This document shows, one piece after another, positions 45,535 to 55,671 of a stretch of DNA of 64,000 bases (positions within the stretch are counted from its first letter, which is position 1; each line of letters begins with the position of its first letter). The notes below the pieces were generated by a model that saw only the letters and a program-made list of their open reading frames with translations, had not been told where the DNA came from and ran no database searches. The DNA comes from Dipteris shenzhenensis (taxonomy: Eukaryota; Polypodiophyta; Polypodiopsida; Gleicheniales): NCBI GenBank assembly GCA_047967505.1, contig CM106539.1. One strand, given 5' to 3'. The translations under genes and the position numbers were made by a program.

Positions 45535-46990
45535 CTATGGAGAAGGTGTGGCCCCCCTCTGTAAGCCAAGCTGCCCTACCCCACATGAAATCTCTCTGCG
45601 TGCTCTGAAGCCGTGCCACAATCCGAAGCGCTCCGAGCTAGATCCTCTGAGCTGCCGGGCAGCTCCATAAGGAGTGAGGAATAGTCTCCATAGCTCTGAC
45701 TGTACATCTGTGGCAGCTGCCATCCACCCGTAGCTGCTCAAGCCACGGGCCCACTGGGAGACCACCGTGTGCGACCATCCAGAAGAAATATGATATCTTC
45801 CATGGGCGCAAGCTAGACCACAAGCGGTCCCAAAATCTGGATCTAACCTCCTCGGGCACCTCCTGCGCACTCCAGTGTCTCTCTCGCGAACGGGTCCAGG
45901 CCATTGCGCCCATCTAGATGCGATGTCCTATCCGCGTGGTGTACGAGAAGAAAGGCACCTCCTCCACTCTCTTTGAGAGACCTGCTTTGGCCGACCATAA
46001 CCACTCTCCGGGGTCCCACTATATCTCGTTGAGAGGGCATCCCTTCCATAACCATAGTCTCCTGCGGGGGGCATCTAAGAAGGGTCAATCGACCACTCCT
46101 TGCCTAAATGTCCCACTACTTTGACCCTCTGCCAACCCATCTGGCCTAACACCCCGTTCATCTCCTGATCCCCTGTGATCCAAGGCTGTAGTAGTTCGCC
46201 TGGTCCCACATCATAGAACCGCGTGCTCGTGGGGGCTGGCGGCTATGGGCACAACTCAATCCTCAGAGGTAAATCCGTCCTAGAGAACTGTCCTAGCCAG
46301 TGGTCAGATGAGAAAGGACCTCCAACCATGCCTCTGCCTCTGTTGGGAGTCTAGACCATGTCCGCAGGGAGCGAGCCGGGCCGTTGTCCCACTGTGCCCA
46401 ACCAATGTGTAGCCGCTGCCCTAGCATCAAACGATCCTGGTCTCTGATCACCGGGTGCCAGATAAGCGGCTGGCGTGCAAACTCCTCTGCGTACCGGGGG
46501 TTGACTCGAATCCGCTGCTAGACCCTCAAGAGACTCCTCATCAGGAGTGAGCCCTTCCCCGTGAGAGGGGCCTCCGAAAAGATCCACCTGTGGGACGGCT
46601 GCCACTGGCCACTTGTGCGGGGGGTGTTCCTCAAGAGACCGCGCTGCAGGAGAAGTTTCCAGGGCTCCATGCCTGGAGTGAGACCCCTAACTATCAACTT
46701 GCCCAATAGGGCTCTGCTCTGCATCTCTGGATCTATAATACCCAGGCCTCCCTGTGCCTGTGGTAGTATCACTGTCTACCACGCAACTCTAGCTCTGGTG
46801 TTGCGAGTGCCATCTGATCCTGCCCAAAGGAAGTTATGCTCCAAGCATCTCAACTGTCCCATGCAACCCCTGTGAAAACACTAGCAAGAGGCTATATACC
46901 AGGCTGTGGCCAACAGAACTTGGTTAGCCACCAAGGCCCTGCCTGCCAGAGAGAGTTTGGCTGAGCTCTAGTAAGAAGCTTGCGCCTCAC
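45535..46990 (-). pseudogene. LINE ORF2 3' portion with reverse-transcriptase zinc-binding domain, inverted copy
   Basis: On the minus strand the order is a NFLWAGSDGT-like piece (about 46830), QGGLGIIDPEMQSRALLGKL, GLTPGMEPWKLLLQRG, and finally YFFWMVAHGGLPVG with SCHRCTVRAMETIPHSLW. The last is the plant LINE zf-RVT pattern. The same order appears on the plus strand at 40.2-40.6 kb, so it is the same family in opposite orientation. Frames shift several times. 5'-truncation is normal for LINE copies. Confidence 0.75.
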
Positions 46991-47290
46991 GCTCTCAAGG
47001 ACCGGGGCTCAACTTGGAAACATTATTTATTGGGAGCTAATTTTACAGTACAGATGGATCATCAGTCTTTGCGCTACTTTTTGATGCAATCTAAGCTGTC
47101 CGAGGAGCACATGAGGTGGCAAACTTCTTGTCAATGTTTCATTTTCAGATTGTACATGTGGAAGGCAAGAAGAATGTGGCTGCGGATGCTTTGTCCAAGA
47201 AGCCACATGTTTCAGCTATGACAATTGCTTATCACAATGAGTTGGATGTAATGAAGGATTACTATGCGGAGGATGAGCAATTTGCTGAAA
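46991..47290 (+). pseudogene. Ty3/gypsy RNase H fragment
   Basis: Reads GANFTVQMDHQSLRYFL, then after a frame slip near 47120 FQIVHVEGKKNVAADALSKK. The DHxSL and N-x-x-AD-x-LS features are typical of gypsy RNase H. The fragment is cut on the right by the LTR at 47291 and abuts a LINE piece on the left. Confidence 0.8.
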
Positions 47291-47556
47291 TGTTGGAGAT
47301 ATCATAGTCAAAGAGTGTGTTGGTGTGTAGTACTAGGTGATCTAGTACTAGTCTATGTGTGTGAGTGATGTGTGAGTGCCACGTGTCATCATGGGACTCA
47401 TCCCATATGCACTAGGTGCTAGTGTGTGAGTGAGTAGCCTATATAAGGCTTGTAATTCACTTGTCTTGACACACTTGATGAATGAATGAAAGCCTTCTTC
47501 ATGTCTTCAATTGAGCATTATTTCTAACTCTCTCTCCCTTCACTATGTTTCTAACA
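47291..47556 (+). repeat. LTR, plus orientation, related to the gag-only element
   Basis: Starts TGTTGGAGATATC, has cctatataaggcttg as TATA region (about 47440), and ends TTTCTAACA. It is followed directly by a primer-binding site. Confidence 0.85.
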
Positions 47557-47572
47557 TGGTGTCAGAGCCACC
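47557..47572 (+). other. Primer-binding site (initiator Met-tRNA type)
   Basis: TGGTGTCAGAGCC immediately after the LTR; one base from the common TGGTATCAGAGC. It shows that 47291-47556 is a 5' LTR. Confidence 0.75.
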
Positions 47573-48180
47573 TTCCATAGCTGCCACGTCACCCTTGCCC
47601 TAACCCTAATTCGTCACTTTTGCCCTAACCCTAATTCTGCTTCAGCCCTTCTTCTTGCAGCCACCTCAGCCTTGCTCCATTTTGCCCCATTCTACCTCCT
47701 TTGTTACAGTCATTTGCATCCGTAACTGCCAGCCCACAGCCTGCCTCGATCGCCGCCTTATTCAAGAGCTTTTGGAGCTTTGGGTACTGCTTCATGGCCT
47801 TTATTGCTTTGCTGGTCGGCAGTTTCTGCAAGGCGCGTCTGCACGTAAGGTTCCCTAAGGCTGTTTTGCAGTTCTCCATCGTCGAATCTAGGGTTCCTAG
47901 GCCGTTGCAGCATAGCCGACCACCTATTTGAGGTTTTGTGTAGAAAAAGGGGTAGGGGCAGATTTGGAGAAAGAAGGATAGACTAGCAGAAGGGGAAGAG
48001 AGATAGGGAAAGAAGGGAGAAGAAGGGGTAGGAGAGAGAGAATGAGGTAGGAAATTGAGAGGGAGAGAATGAGAGGGAGTAGGGAAGAGAGAGAGTGAGT
48101 GAGCGTAGGCAGGAAGGAGGAAGGGAGAGTAGATAGGATTAGATGTCACATCAAAAGGTACATAGTAGGGGGTGGATGGG
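47573..48180. other. Internal leader of the plus-strand LTR element
   Basis: No gag frame is found after the primer site. A long GA-rich stretch (47945-48130) creates false open frames. The element is cut short. Confidence 0.4.
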
Positions 48181-49236
48181 GACTTACATAGTGTTGGAAA
48201 GGTCACCTCCCCATCTGTAAGCCCCCAAATGAGGAGAGCGTGGGGGAGGGAGACCTAGGGCAGAAGATGCCTAGAGAAGAGAGAGAGAGGGGGCTGCCAC
48301 ATGGGCAGCACTTCACTAGGAAGAAGGCTGCAACGGATGGCGCGAACTACAGTGCAGATGGCAGGGTATCCAAGTGATGGAGCGGGCCTGCAAGTGGGCC
48401 GATCAGAGTGGCGCAGCAGAGGCGGGACAGACCAGCACATGGGTCGGCCAGGAGAGAGGCTGGTTGGGCTGCTTTGAGGCAGCCAACCAGGCCTTATATA
48501 GGGCTTACCTAGGGGCTGGGCCCCTGCCTAGATTGGAGGGCCAAAAGACCCTAGAAGTGTGAGGCAAAAGGCCCCGGTTTTGGAACCCTTAAAGGGCTGG
48601 TTGGGCTGAGCCAACCAGGTCGGTTGGGCCAGCCAAGCTGGTCTGTCCAGTCGGCCCTGATTGGGACAGACTGGTCGGTTATTTCAAGGGGCCCTTGGGG
48701 CCTATAAAAGCAGAGGCTCTTGGCCTCATTTTAGCATCCAGCAAGTCAGCAAACAGAGGAGCAGCAGGAGCAGCAGAAGCCTGATCTTAGGGCCTACATC
48801 TAGGAGGCAAAGCAGGGCCAGAGTTGCTGCAGACTGAGCTCACTTGGGGCTGAGCCTAGGCTGTCTACTAGGGCAGCAAGGTGCTGAGATCTTTGGACGG
48901 AAAGTTTACTTACGCTCGAGGTGGAGCACGCGGGCTCGAGTCTAGACATAGCCAGCTGATAGGAGAAGGACCTTGTGGTAAGATCAGAGGACCACACCAT
49001 TGGTGGGACTCTGGATCTATCTCTCTTGTATTGTGTCCATAGTTTTGGACGGAAATATATATTTTGGTGGTTTCTCTATCTGGTTGGTTCATTGTCTATT
49101 GATGAGTCTGCACATCTATTGAATGCACATAAGTAAAGAAGTTTGGATTCCACACCCACACCGCACACTGCGTGAGCTCCTGGGCATTACTATAAGTCTT
49201 CCGCTGCGTGTACCCTCTATTGGGTATTTTCTAACA
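48181..49236 (+). repeat. LTR-like segment with a strong TATA box
   Basis: Contains CCTATAAAAG at 48701-48710 and short repeats of tgggc..ccagc/ggtcggtt words. The end (cctgggcatt, then TTTCTAACA at 49236) resembles the segment at 42.9-43.6 kb. The minus-strand gypsy body starts just to the right, so orientation versus ownership is unresolved. Confidence 0.45.
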
Positions 49237-49239
49237 CAT

Positions 49240-52236
49240 AGTCCCTCCACATTTGCCACCTAAAGGACCTCTAACTTGGCCCCTTTTCCCCCCTTTTCCC
49301 CCTTCATTACAGCCATCTCTTCCCATAGAATTTGCCCTCAAAATTTCACAGCATGGCTGTCCAAAAGTGCAGCAAACCGAATCAATCCGGCAGGAGATAG
49401 GAGTCGTCTTGGACAATGTTTTTTGGCTGCCATGAATTTTCATCTTCAGGGAGTCCCCGCCACTTGATAAGATACTCTACGTAGACCTTGTTCCAGAGTA
49501 CATGGTGTCTGAAACCCACGATGCGCTCTGGGACATAGAGGATGTGACCCTCTTCATCCATAGGTGGTAACTCTGGAAGAACATGGACATGCTGTCCAAC
49601 ATGTGGTTTCAGCACAGACACATGGGAAACATCATGGATCTTGGAGGTACTGGGTAGCTCCAATTGATATGCTACCTCTCCAATCTTGCGGATGATCCTG
49701 TAAGGACCGTAATACCTATGAGCAAGCTTAGTGTTGGTATTACCTTTCAGCGAGGCATAACGGTGTGGAGACACAAATGCACATAATCTCCCTCTTTGAA
49801 AGACAAATATCTCCTGTGTTCATCCACATATTGCTTCTTCTTGGCTTGGGCATCATGCATATTCCTTTTTGCCAACTACAGAAGGGCATCCATTCTCTCC
49901 AAGTCATTCCGTGCTTGCTGATTTTTCACTGCCATGTCACCAATTGAAGAAGGCATCCCGACCTTGCATCCGTACATTGCTTCAAACGGGTTCATGCCAA
50001 TGGAGAGATGCTTGGTACTGTTGTAGCAAAATTCAACAAGTAACAACAATTTATCCCAATACTTCTGAGTATCATGACAAAAATGCCTCAAATATTTCTC
50101 CACCCATTTGTTCACCCTTTTTGACTGTCCATTAGTCTCAGGATGGTAAGCAGTGCTTAGGTGTGAGTAAAGTACCCACTACTGTAAATATCTCCTGCCA
50201 AAAGTGACCCATAAACTTAGCATGTCTGTCACTGACAATTTCGTGAGGGAAACCATGATGCTTAAAGACATGTTCAATGAATTGCCAAGCAACCTATGAT
50301 GCTGAATACCGGGTCTTAGTGGGTATGAAATGGATCTGTTTTGTCATTCTATGCACCACAAAAAAAATGCTGTCCCATCCCTTCTCAGTAGAAGGCAATC
50401 CTGTGATGAAATCCATTGCTATGTGCGTCCATTTTCCCTCTGGAATGGGTAATGGCTGCAAGGATTTTTAGGCCTTGCTTCCTTCTACATGCGCTTTATT
50501 CGCAAATTTGCCAAGAGGGCAGCTCCTCTTACTGACCTCTTGAAGAAGGATGCTTTTGGGTGGTCAAAGGAAGTACAACGCAGCGTTGAAGACCTGAAAT
50601 TTTCTCTCACTCATGCGCGTGTCTTGGTATGCCCTGATTTTTCACGACCTTTCATTGTGGAGGCAGATGCCAGTGGCAAAGGTTTGGGGGCTGTTCTGAG
50701 GCAAGAACACGGGGTAATAGCCTTTGAAAGCAGGAAGTTTGATGCCAGAGAGCTAAATTTCCATGTTTATGATCAAGAGATGTTGGCTATCTTGCATGCT
50801 TTCAAGAAATGGCACCATTATATGTACGAAAGTAAAATTAAGGTGAAAACAGATCATAGGACACTCAGATTCTTCCTCACCCAACCAAATTTGTCATATA
50901 AGCAGAAGAGGTGGTTGGTCCACTCCTATGATTTTGACATTGAGTACAGAAAAGGGAAGGAAAATGTGGTTGCAGATGCCTTGTCCAGGATGTGGGCTTG
51001 CAATTTTTCTGCTATCTCTACCATATATCAGGAGTGGATTCATGGCATTCAGGAAGAGTATATGCAGAATTCTAAGGCAGCTCCCATATTTTCAGATTTG
51101 CACACACCTTCTAGTCAGGGCATCCGGATTTCAAATTGCATAATGGGCTGTTGTGGTGCCAAGACAGGATTTATTTAGTGCCAGACTCAAAGTACGCCAG
51201 TTGGTTTTGCAAGAAATGCACTCCTCTCCCATGGCTGGACATGTGGGTATCACTAAAACATATGAAAGAATCAAGCAGAGCTTTACCTGGGAAGGCATGT
51301 GGAGAGATGTGGTTAAATATGTGGCTGAATGCTTGCCTTGCCAACAAAATAAAGTGGACAGCAAATTACCCGCTGGGATTTTGAGGCTGTGGCCAATCTT
51401 TGATGCATTTCACCTTTGTAGGATCCACCCGAATGCCACGTCTACTCACAATATGCCCCAGGTACTCAACCTCCCTTGCCATAAAAGTGCATTTGCTGGC
51501 TTTCGCATAAAGTTGATGATTCCTCAAAATTTCCAGCACTTGCTTTACATGCTTAATGTGCTCTTGTCTAACCTTGCTATAAATGAGGATATCATCAAAG
51601 AAAACCAGCGTGCATCTTAAAAGAAGTGGCCGCAATATCTTGTTCATCAGTGCTTGGAAGGTGGCCGGTGCATTAGTCAATCCAAAAGGCATCACCTTGA
51701 ATTCATACAAGCCCTGTTCTGTGCGGAAGACGGTCTTGTGCTCATCTCCTTCTTTCACCCTAATTTGATGGTAACCCGACCTCAAACCTGTTCTTGATAG
51801 TGGCCTTATTTAGATCCCTGTAATCAATGCACATGCGGTGTGATCCATCCTTCTTCTTCACCAGAAGCACCGGAGAGACAAAAGGAGAAGTGCTATGGGA
51901 GATGAAGTTCTCCTCAAGCAATTCCCACACTTGTACTGCCACTTCCTCCTGCTCAACCTTAGAGAGATGGTATGGAGCTTTGTTTATGGGCTTACTGCGA
52001 GGCTCTAGAACAATGGCATGATCCACATCCCTCTTGGGAGGCAATTGGGATGGCATATCATCAATAAATCAGCAAACTCTGATAGCAACTGCTGCATATC
52101 ACAATCCTCAACACAGGGAATGCTACCCCCTTGAGATACTGACACATTCAATGCATAGAGGGCATGCTCCTTCCTGAGCTCTCTGGCTAACTTCCTTGCT
52201 GAAATGACCTGCAATTCAAGAGTGGTTTCACCTATC
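49240..52236 (-). pseudogene. Ty3/gypsy element with chromodomain and an internally inverted segment
   Basis: On the minus strand from 52236: a protease-RT linker (LELQVISARKLARELRKEH), and RT with [20 protein letters not shown] and LVFFDDILIYSK (51600). After 51381 the sense flips: RNase H and the integrase zinc finger run on the plus strand from 50463 to 51380. The minus strand then resumes with [12 protein letters not shown], integrase core (HGFPHEIVSDRH, NGQ) and, at 49774-49380, GPYRIIRKIGEVAYQL plus a chromodomain-like VEYLIKWRGL. Chromodomain gypsy elements (chromoviruses) aim insertion at marked chromatin. Few stops are present, so it is younger than the gypsy relics at 8 kb and 28 kb. 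Confidence 0.85.
50463..51380 (+). pseudogene. Inverted middle part of the gypsy element: RNase H and integrase zinc finger
   Basis: Reads [45 protein letters not shown] and ENVVADALSR for RNase H. MAGHVGITKTYERI and CLPCQQNKV give the HHCC finger. Only one frame slip (about 51150) is needed. The bordering residues fit the two minus-strand halves: WPQPQN on one side, [11 protein letters not shown] on the other. It is therefore the element's own middle part turned round, not a separate insertion. Confidence 0.85.
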
Positions 52237-53173
52237 AAGATGAGCCAGTGGAGATAGTGCAGTCCTACACATATCTGGGAGCAATCTTCATAGGACCCCG
52301 TTTCACTATGACACATGCAGCCCAGGCACGACTCACACGGGGGCAGGGTGCTTTGGCATGGTTGGAGAGACTGTGCTTCCAGGCACACTTTCAAGACCCA
52401 TCAATGAAGTGCTGGCTCTTCGATACACCAGTGCGACTGACTGCCATGTATGCAACACCCTTTTGGGGTTGTGATCTATTGATAGCAGAGTGGAGGAGAT
52501 ATGAGCAGCTATAGGTGACCATGGGATCTAGGATAATTCGGAGCAAGCCGTTAGTCCCTCACGCCATGACACCATTGCAGATTGATGCCATCTTCCAGAC
52601 AGTGACATTCATTCATAGAGTTTGGTACCTATCCCACTGGAGACTACCGAGGTTGGCCCTTGAGTCATCCAGAAGATTAGCTGAGAGCAAGGCGGACACA
52701 TGGTACGCACGTGTATCCACATGGTTTGCCAGACACGGGATTTAGATGGACATGCTCCCTCCCTTTTAGTACAGTATTGATGCACCCCTTGAGTCGGATC
52801 CCACAAGATGAGATTAACTGTTTCATACAGTTAGATCTCCTCTAGCGCCACACATCTCGGACTTGGGGGGGGGATCATGATCTCCCCACCAAGACCCAGT
52901 TTTACCGCGATTATATCCTGAGCGTCTCAGAGGAGGGGTTCATCATCAGACCCCAGTATCTCGAGGATAGAGGAGTCTCACATGCACTGAGGATCGCTAT
53001 TGGGCAGATGCGCGCTTCATCCCATCAGTTGAGGATTGAGACAGGGAGAGCAGTACGTTTACCCAGAGAGCAGCGGATCTGCATGCTATATGCACACTGG
53101 CAGTGATTGAGACAGAGGAGCACTTTCTCTGTGCCTTCCCCGCCTACTACGAGATCCGAGGGTGATACCACTG

Positions 53174-53182
53174 TCTCTACCA
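53174..53182. repeat. Left 9-bp duplication TCTCTACCA of the MITE
   Basis: Identical to 53461-53469. Confidence 0.9.
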
Positions 53183-53460
53183 AGAGGCAGTCAACAAGCA
53201 GGAAAAAGCGAGCGAGCCCAAAAAAGCAAGCGAGCACGAGGTGGTGGCTCCATGCAGATGGAGACTACCACTTCTACTAGTTTATAGTCGAGATGGTCCA
53301 CCAAGCTTATGGGCTCCCCCATGTCACCAAGCCTTATGCAACGCTCAGAGGAATGGATAAAAGGCTTGCGGGTATTGTTATATAATACAAATGGATTTAT
53401 AAATATTTTATTATTTTGTCTCTCTCGCTTTTTTTGGCTGGCTCGCTTTTTGGCAATCCT
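53183..53460. mobile_element. 278-bp MITE of the 13.7-kb transposon family
   Basis: Its termini hold AAAAAGCGAGCGAGCCC (53203) and, on the minus strand, AAAAAGCGAGCCAGCC (53451). Each is followed by a second copy of the same motif, giving about 33 bp of inverted repeat. The outermost ends GAGGCAGTCA and AGGATTGCC correspond to the right and left ends of the large element. The 9-bp duplication is perfect and the LINE frame is restored by its removal. No coding capacity. Confidence 0.9.
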
Positions 53461-53469
53461 TCTCTACCA
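53461..53469. repeat. Right 9-bp duplication TCTCTACCA of the MITE
   Basis: Identical to 53174-53182. Confidence 0.9.
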
Positions 53470-53578
53470 GGATGGGAGTGGCTTCGGTCCACTATCACGA
53501 TTGATCCAGTTCCATGACCAGGTCTGTGTTGGGCTCTATCTGCTTGAGATGCACCGACACAGGGAGACCCTTCTATGA

Positions 53579-54319
53579 CAAATCAGAGAGCAGCAGGGAG
53601 TGACTAGATCACATGATATAGAGGCTGATCATACTCTCCCTCCCCCTTCTCCTCGACTCTGTTTTGGGCGTTTCTACCGTTTCTGTTTCCCCCATTTCCG
53701 TTTCGGGATACAACTATGGAGGAGACCACGTCCTTCGCCACAGCGAGTGGCAGCTCGACACAGGATATTTTTGCAGCCCACCGGAGAGCCACCACGGCAC
53801 CGGGTTTGGATTCTAAGTCTCAGTCCTAAGGTTTTGAGTTTTGAGTTTGAGCTTTTCAGCTCTTTAGTTTAGTATAGCACTCACTTCCTTCCATTCTTCC
53901 TCACTGTTATGCTCAGCCTGCCTCCCACCCACCATAATTTCTCTCACTCAGCTCTCACCCCTTCCCACCATTGTTCAGCCCCAACTCTCTTCTCCCACAT
54001 TGCCTTGGCTGCTGACGGACAGCCCAAAACATCTCTTCCAATCACCTGAATGATGTGGGCAACCCACAACCTAGGCTAGGGCTCACAGGCCGACCTAGGT
54101 CGCACATTCTACAACAAACACAAAAGAAGAGAGAAATATGGGGAAAGACGGAACGGGGAAAGACCAGGGCAGAACCAAGGAGGAGGCAGAAGCCATGAAG
54201 CAAACAAGGATCGAGGACTGGAACTAGCGTTCGAACTGTAGTGGGCCCTAGGTAGATAGCACTGCGGTTCACAAGGGGACCACATCCACTTTTATATCGA
54301 AATCGGCTTCACTTTTGAC
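53579..54319. other. LINE 3' region or leader of the next LINE
   Basis: Arg/Pro-rich frames without recognised domain. Position suggests LINE tail and then the 5' leader of the ORF1 at 54.3 kb. Confidence 0.35.
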
Positions 54320-55436
54320 CATGACCTCTCCTAGTTCATCTAGTACCACAATATTGACACCAACCTCACACTGACCTTGGTAGCCTCGACTATATGGATA
54401 TCTATGGGATCACCCTCAGCATCATTAGCAGCCTCGACATCGACTCAGATCTTGTCTCTCAGGGTCCCTGATCCCTTACTATCACCAGGGGGTTCTTACT
54501 CAGGGTCACAGCAGTATTCCTTGTCCTTCCCCTCACCTATTTTTCTCAGTAAGCCAACCTTTCAGCATGCATCTGGGACAACCTTCCATTCATCTCCACA
54601 TCTCACTTAGCTCCAGGTGCCCACTATTCAGCCCCATCCATCCACATTTGTACCAGACCCCTTTCAGATTCAGATTCCACGAGAACCAGGTTATACCAGG
54701 GTTGACATACCCGATGCTTGGGAGTCCCTTTTGGTGGAGGTCCATAACATACGTGCTCGAGAGGTGGAGCTGAAACGCTTCGCACAGGAGCAGGCCTGCT
54801 TCGCTCAGGAGCAGGCCCATGTCATACAGGAGCAGGCCGCTCTTATCCGGGAGCTCAGACAGGATATCACACACCTGAGGGGGGAGATGACCAGCCTGAA
54901 GGGGGCCACAGGGGGTGCGCCATCAGCAACAATAAAGGCTCAGATTGCCACCATGCAGACAGCGATTGCGGAGACCTCGCGATGGGTCAATGTAGCGAAA
55001 CGGGAATCTTTAAAGGCCACCATTTCAGCCACTCTCCTAGAGCAGCAGCAGAGGGCCAGTAAGGCCCTCAACATTAGAGTACGTGGGATCACTCGCACAG
55101 AGGCCGTACCAATAGAGGAGGCGATCACCTTCGTGACCTCTACTCTAGGGTCTCGGAGCATGGAGTTGAGGTGCATGGCGTGTGGGGAGAGACCCCGACT
55201 GGGAGCAGCCCCTTGTCATAAGCTTTCGGGACTCTCATGCGAGACTGACGGCACTCCAACGCAGATCGGTGCTACGTGACCACCCCACGAGCTCCATGGA
55301 CGAGGACTTGACACCATTACAGATTGAGGAGAGGCGTGCCCTCTTACTGCAGTGGGATGTGGCCTGCAAGGAGGGGAAGTGGGCTGCATACTGCAATGCC
55401 TCACTAGCTCTTGACACCAATATTTTAGTTGTATGA
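54320..55436 (+). pseudogene. LINE ORF1-like protein (coiled coil plus RRM-like part)
   Basis: One frame from about 54377 to 55200 is broken only by TAG at 54608-54610. The N-terminal part is Ser/Pro-rich. A coiled coil spans 54760-54900 with repeated FAQEQA, VIQEQA and LIRELRQ, then LRGEMTSLK. A piece reading KALNIRVRGITRTEAVP resembles the RNA-binding fold of L1 ORF1. Past a slip near 55200-55245 the end reads LTPLQIEERRALLLQWD. ORF1 proteins coat LINE RNA. No ORF2 follows; the copy stops at about 55440. Confidence 0.65.
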
Positions 55437-55602
55437 TTGTAAGCTTCAAAATATATTCTAGCTAGTAGAGAAGGCTATGAGGCATGGATTTTTGGTTTTT
55501 ATGTTCTTAATATATAAAACTTTACCCTGCACCATTCTAATTATCTGCACTGTACTGTATGGGTGTGTAAGACTGCAGGGTGTTTTAGGCTCTTTGTGTG
55601 AA

Positions 55603-55671
55603 ATGGATACGCTACGAGAGCAGATGACGTTCCTTTTGGAGCAAAACCTGTACGACTCAGCTGAAATACTG
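55603..55671 (+). CDS. APC7: Probable first coding exon of an anaphase-promoting complex subunit 7 gene
   Basis: ATG 55603 gives 23 codons: MDTLREQMTFLLEQNLYDSA, then EIL, ending at a splice donor GTAGGT (55672). Plant APC7 begins very similarly, with a short acidic start, a leucine-rich helix and 'LYDSAQML' before 'GCFLVSS'. APC7 is a TPR subunit of the ubiquitin ligase that drives exit from mitosis. A possible acceptor (tgttttag) just before the exon would allow a leader intron. No later exon is recognisable in the window, which would mean a large, transposon-filled first intron. The match rests on a short stretch, so a retro-fragment or chance likeness remains possible. Confidence 0.5.

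Larger units (their letters stand above)
52237..53578 (+). pseudogene. LINE ORF2 C-terminal part, carrying the MITE insertion
   Basis: Starts abruptly at the gypsy border with EIVQSYTYLGAIFIG, then MKCWLFDTPVRLTAMYATPFWG, TFIHRVWYLSHWRLPRLAL, and a Cys-His end region near 53075-53160 in another frame. After the MITE the frame resumes as LYQDGSGFGPLSRLI and ends ...HRHRETLL at the TGA 53576. Dropping the MITE and one 9-bp copy joins YHCLYQ to DGSGFG in frame. The LINE is different in wording from the one at 40 kb. Confidence 0.75.

Noticed and set aside
47631-48206. 191-codon minus-strand frame in a GA-rich tract
   Set aside because: Encodes Ser/Leu/Pro runs from a purine-rich stretch in the leader of an LTR element.
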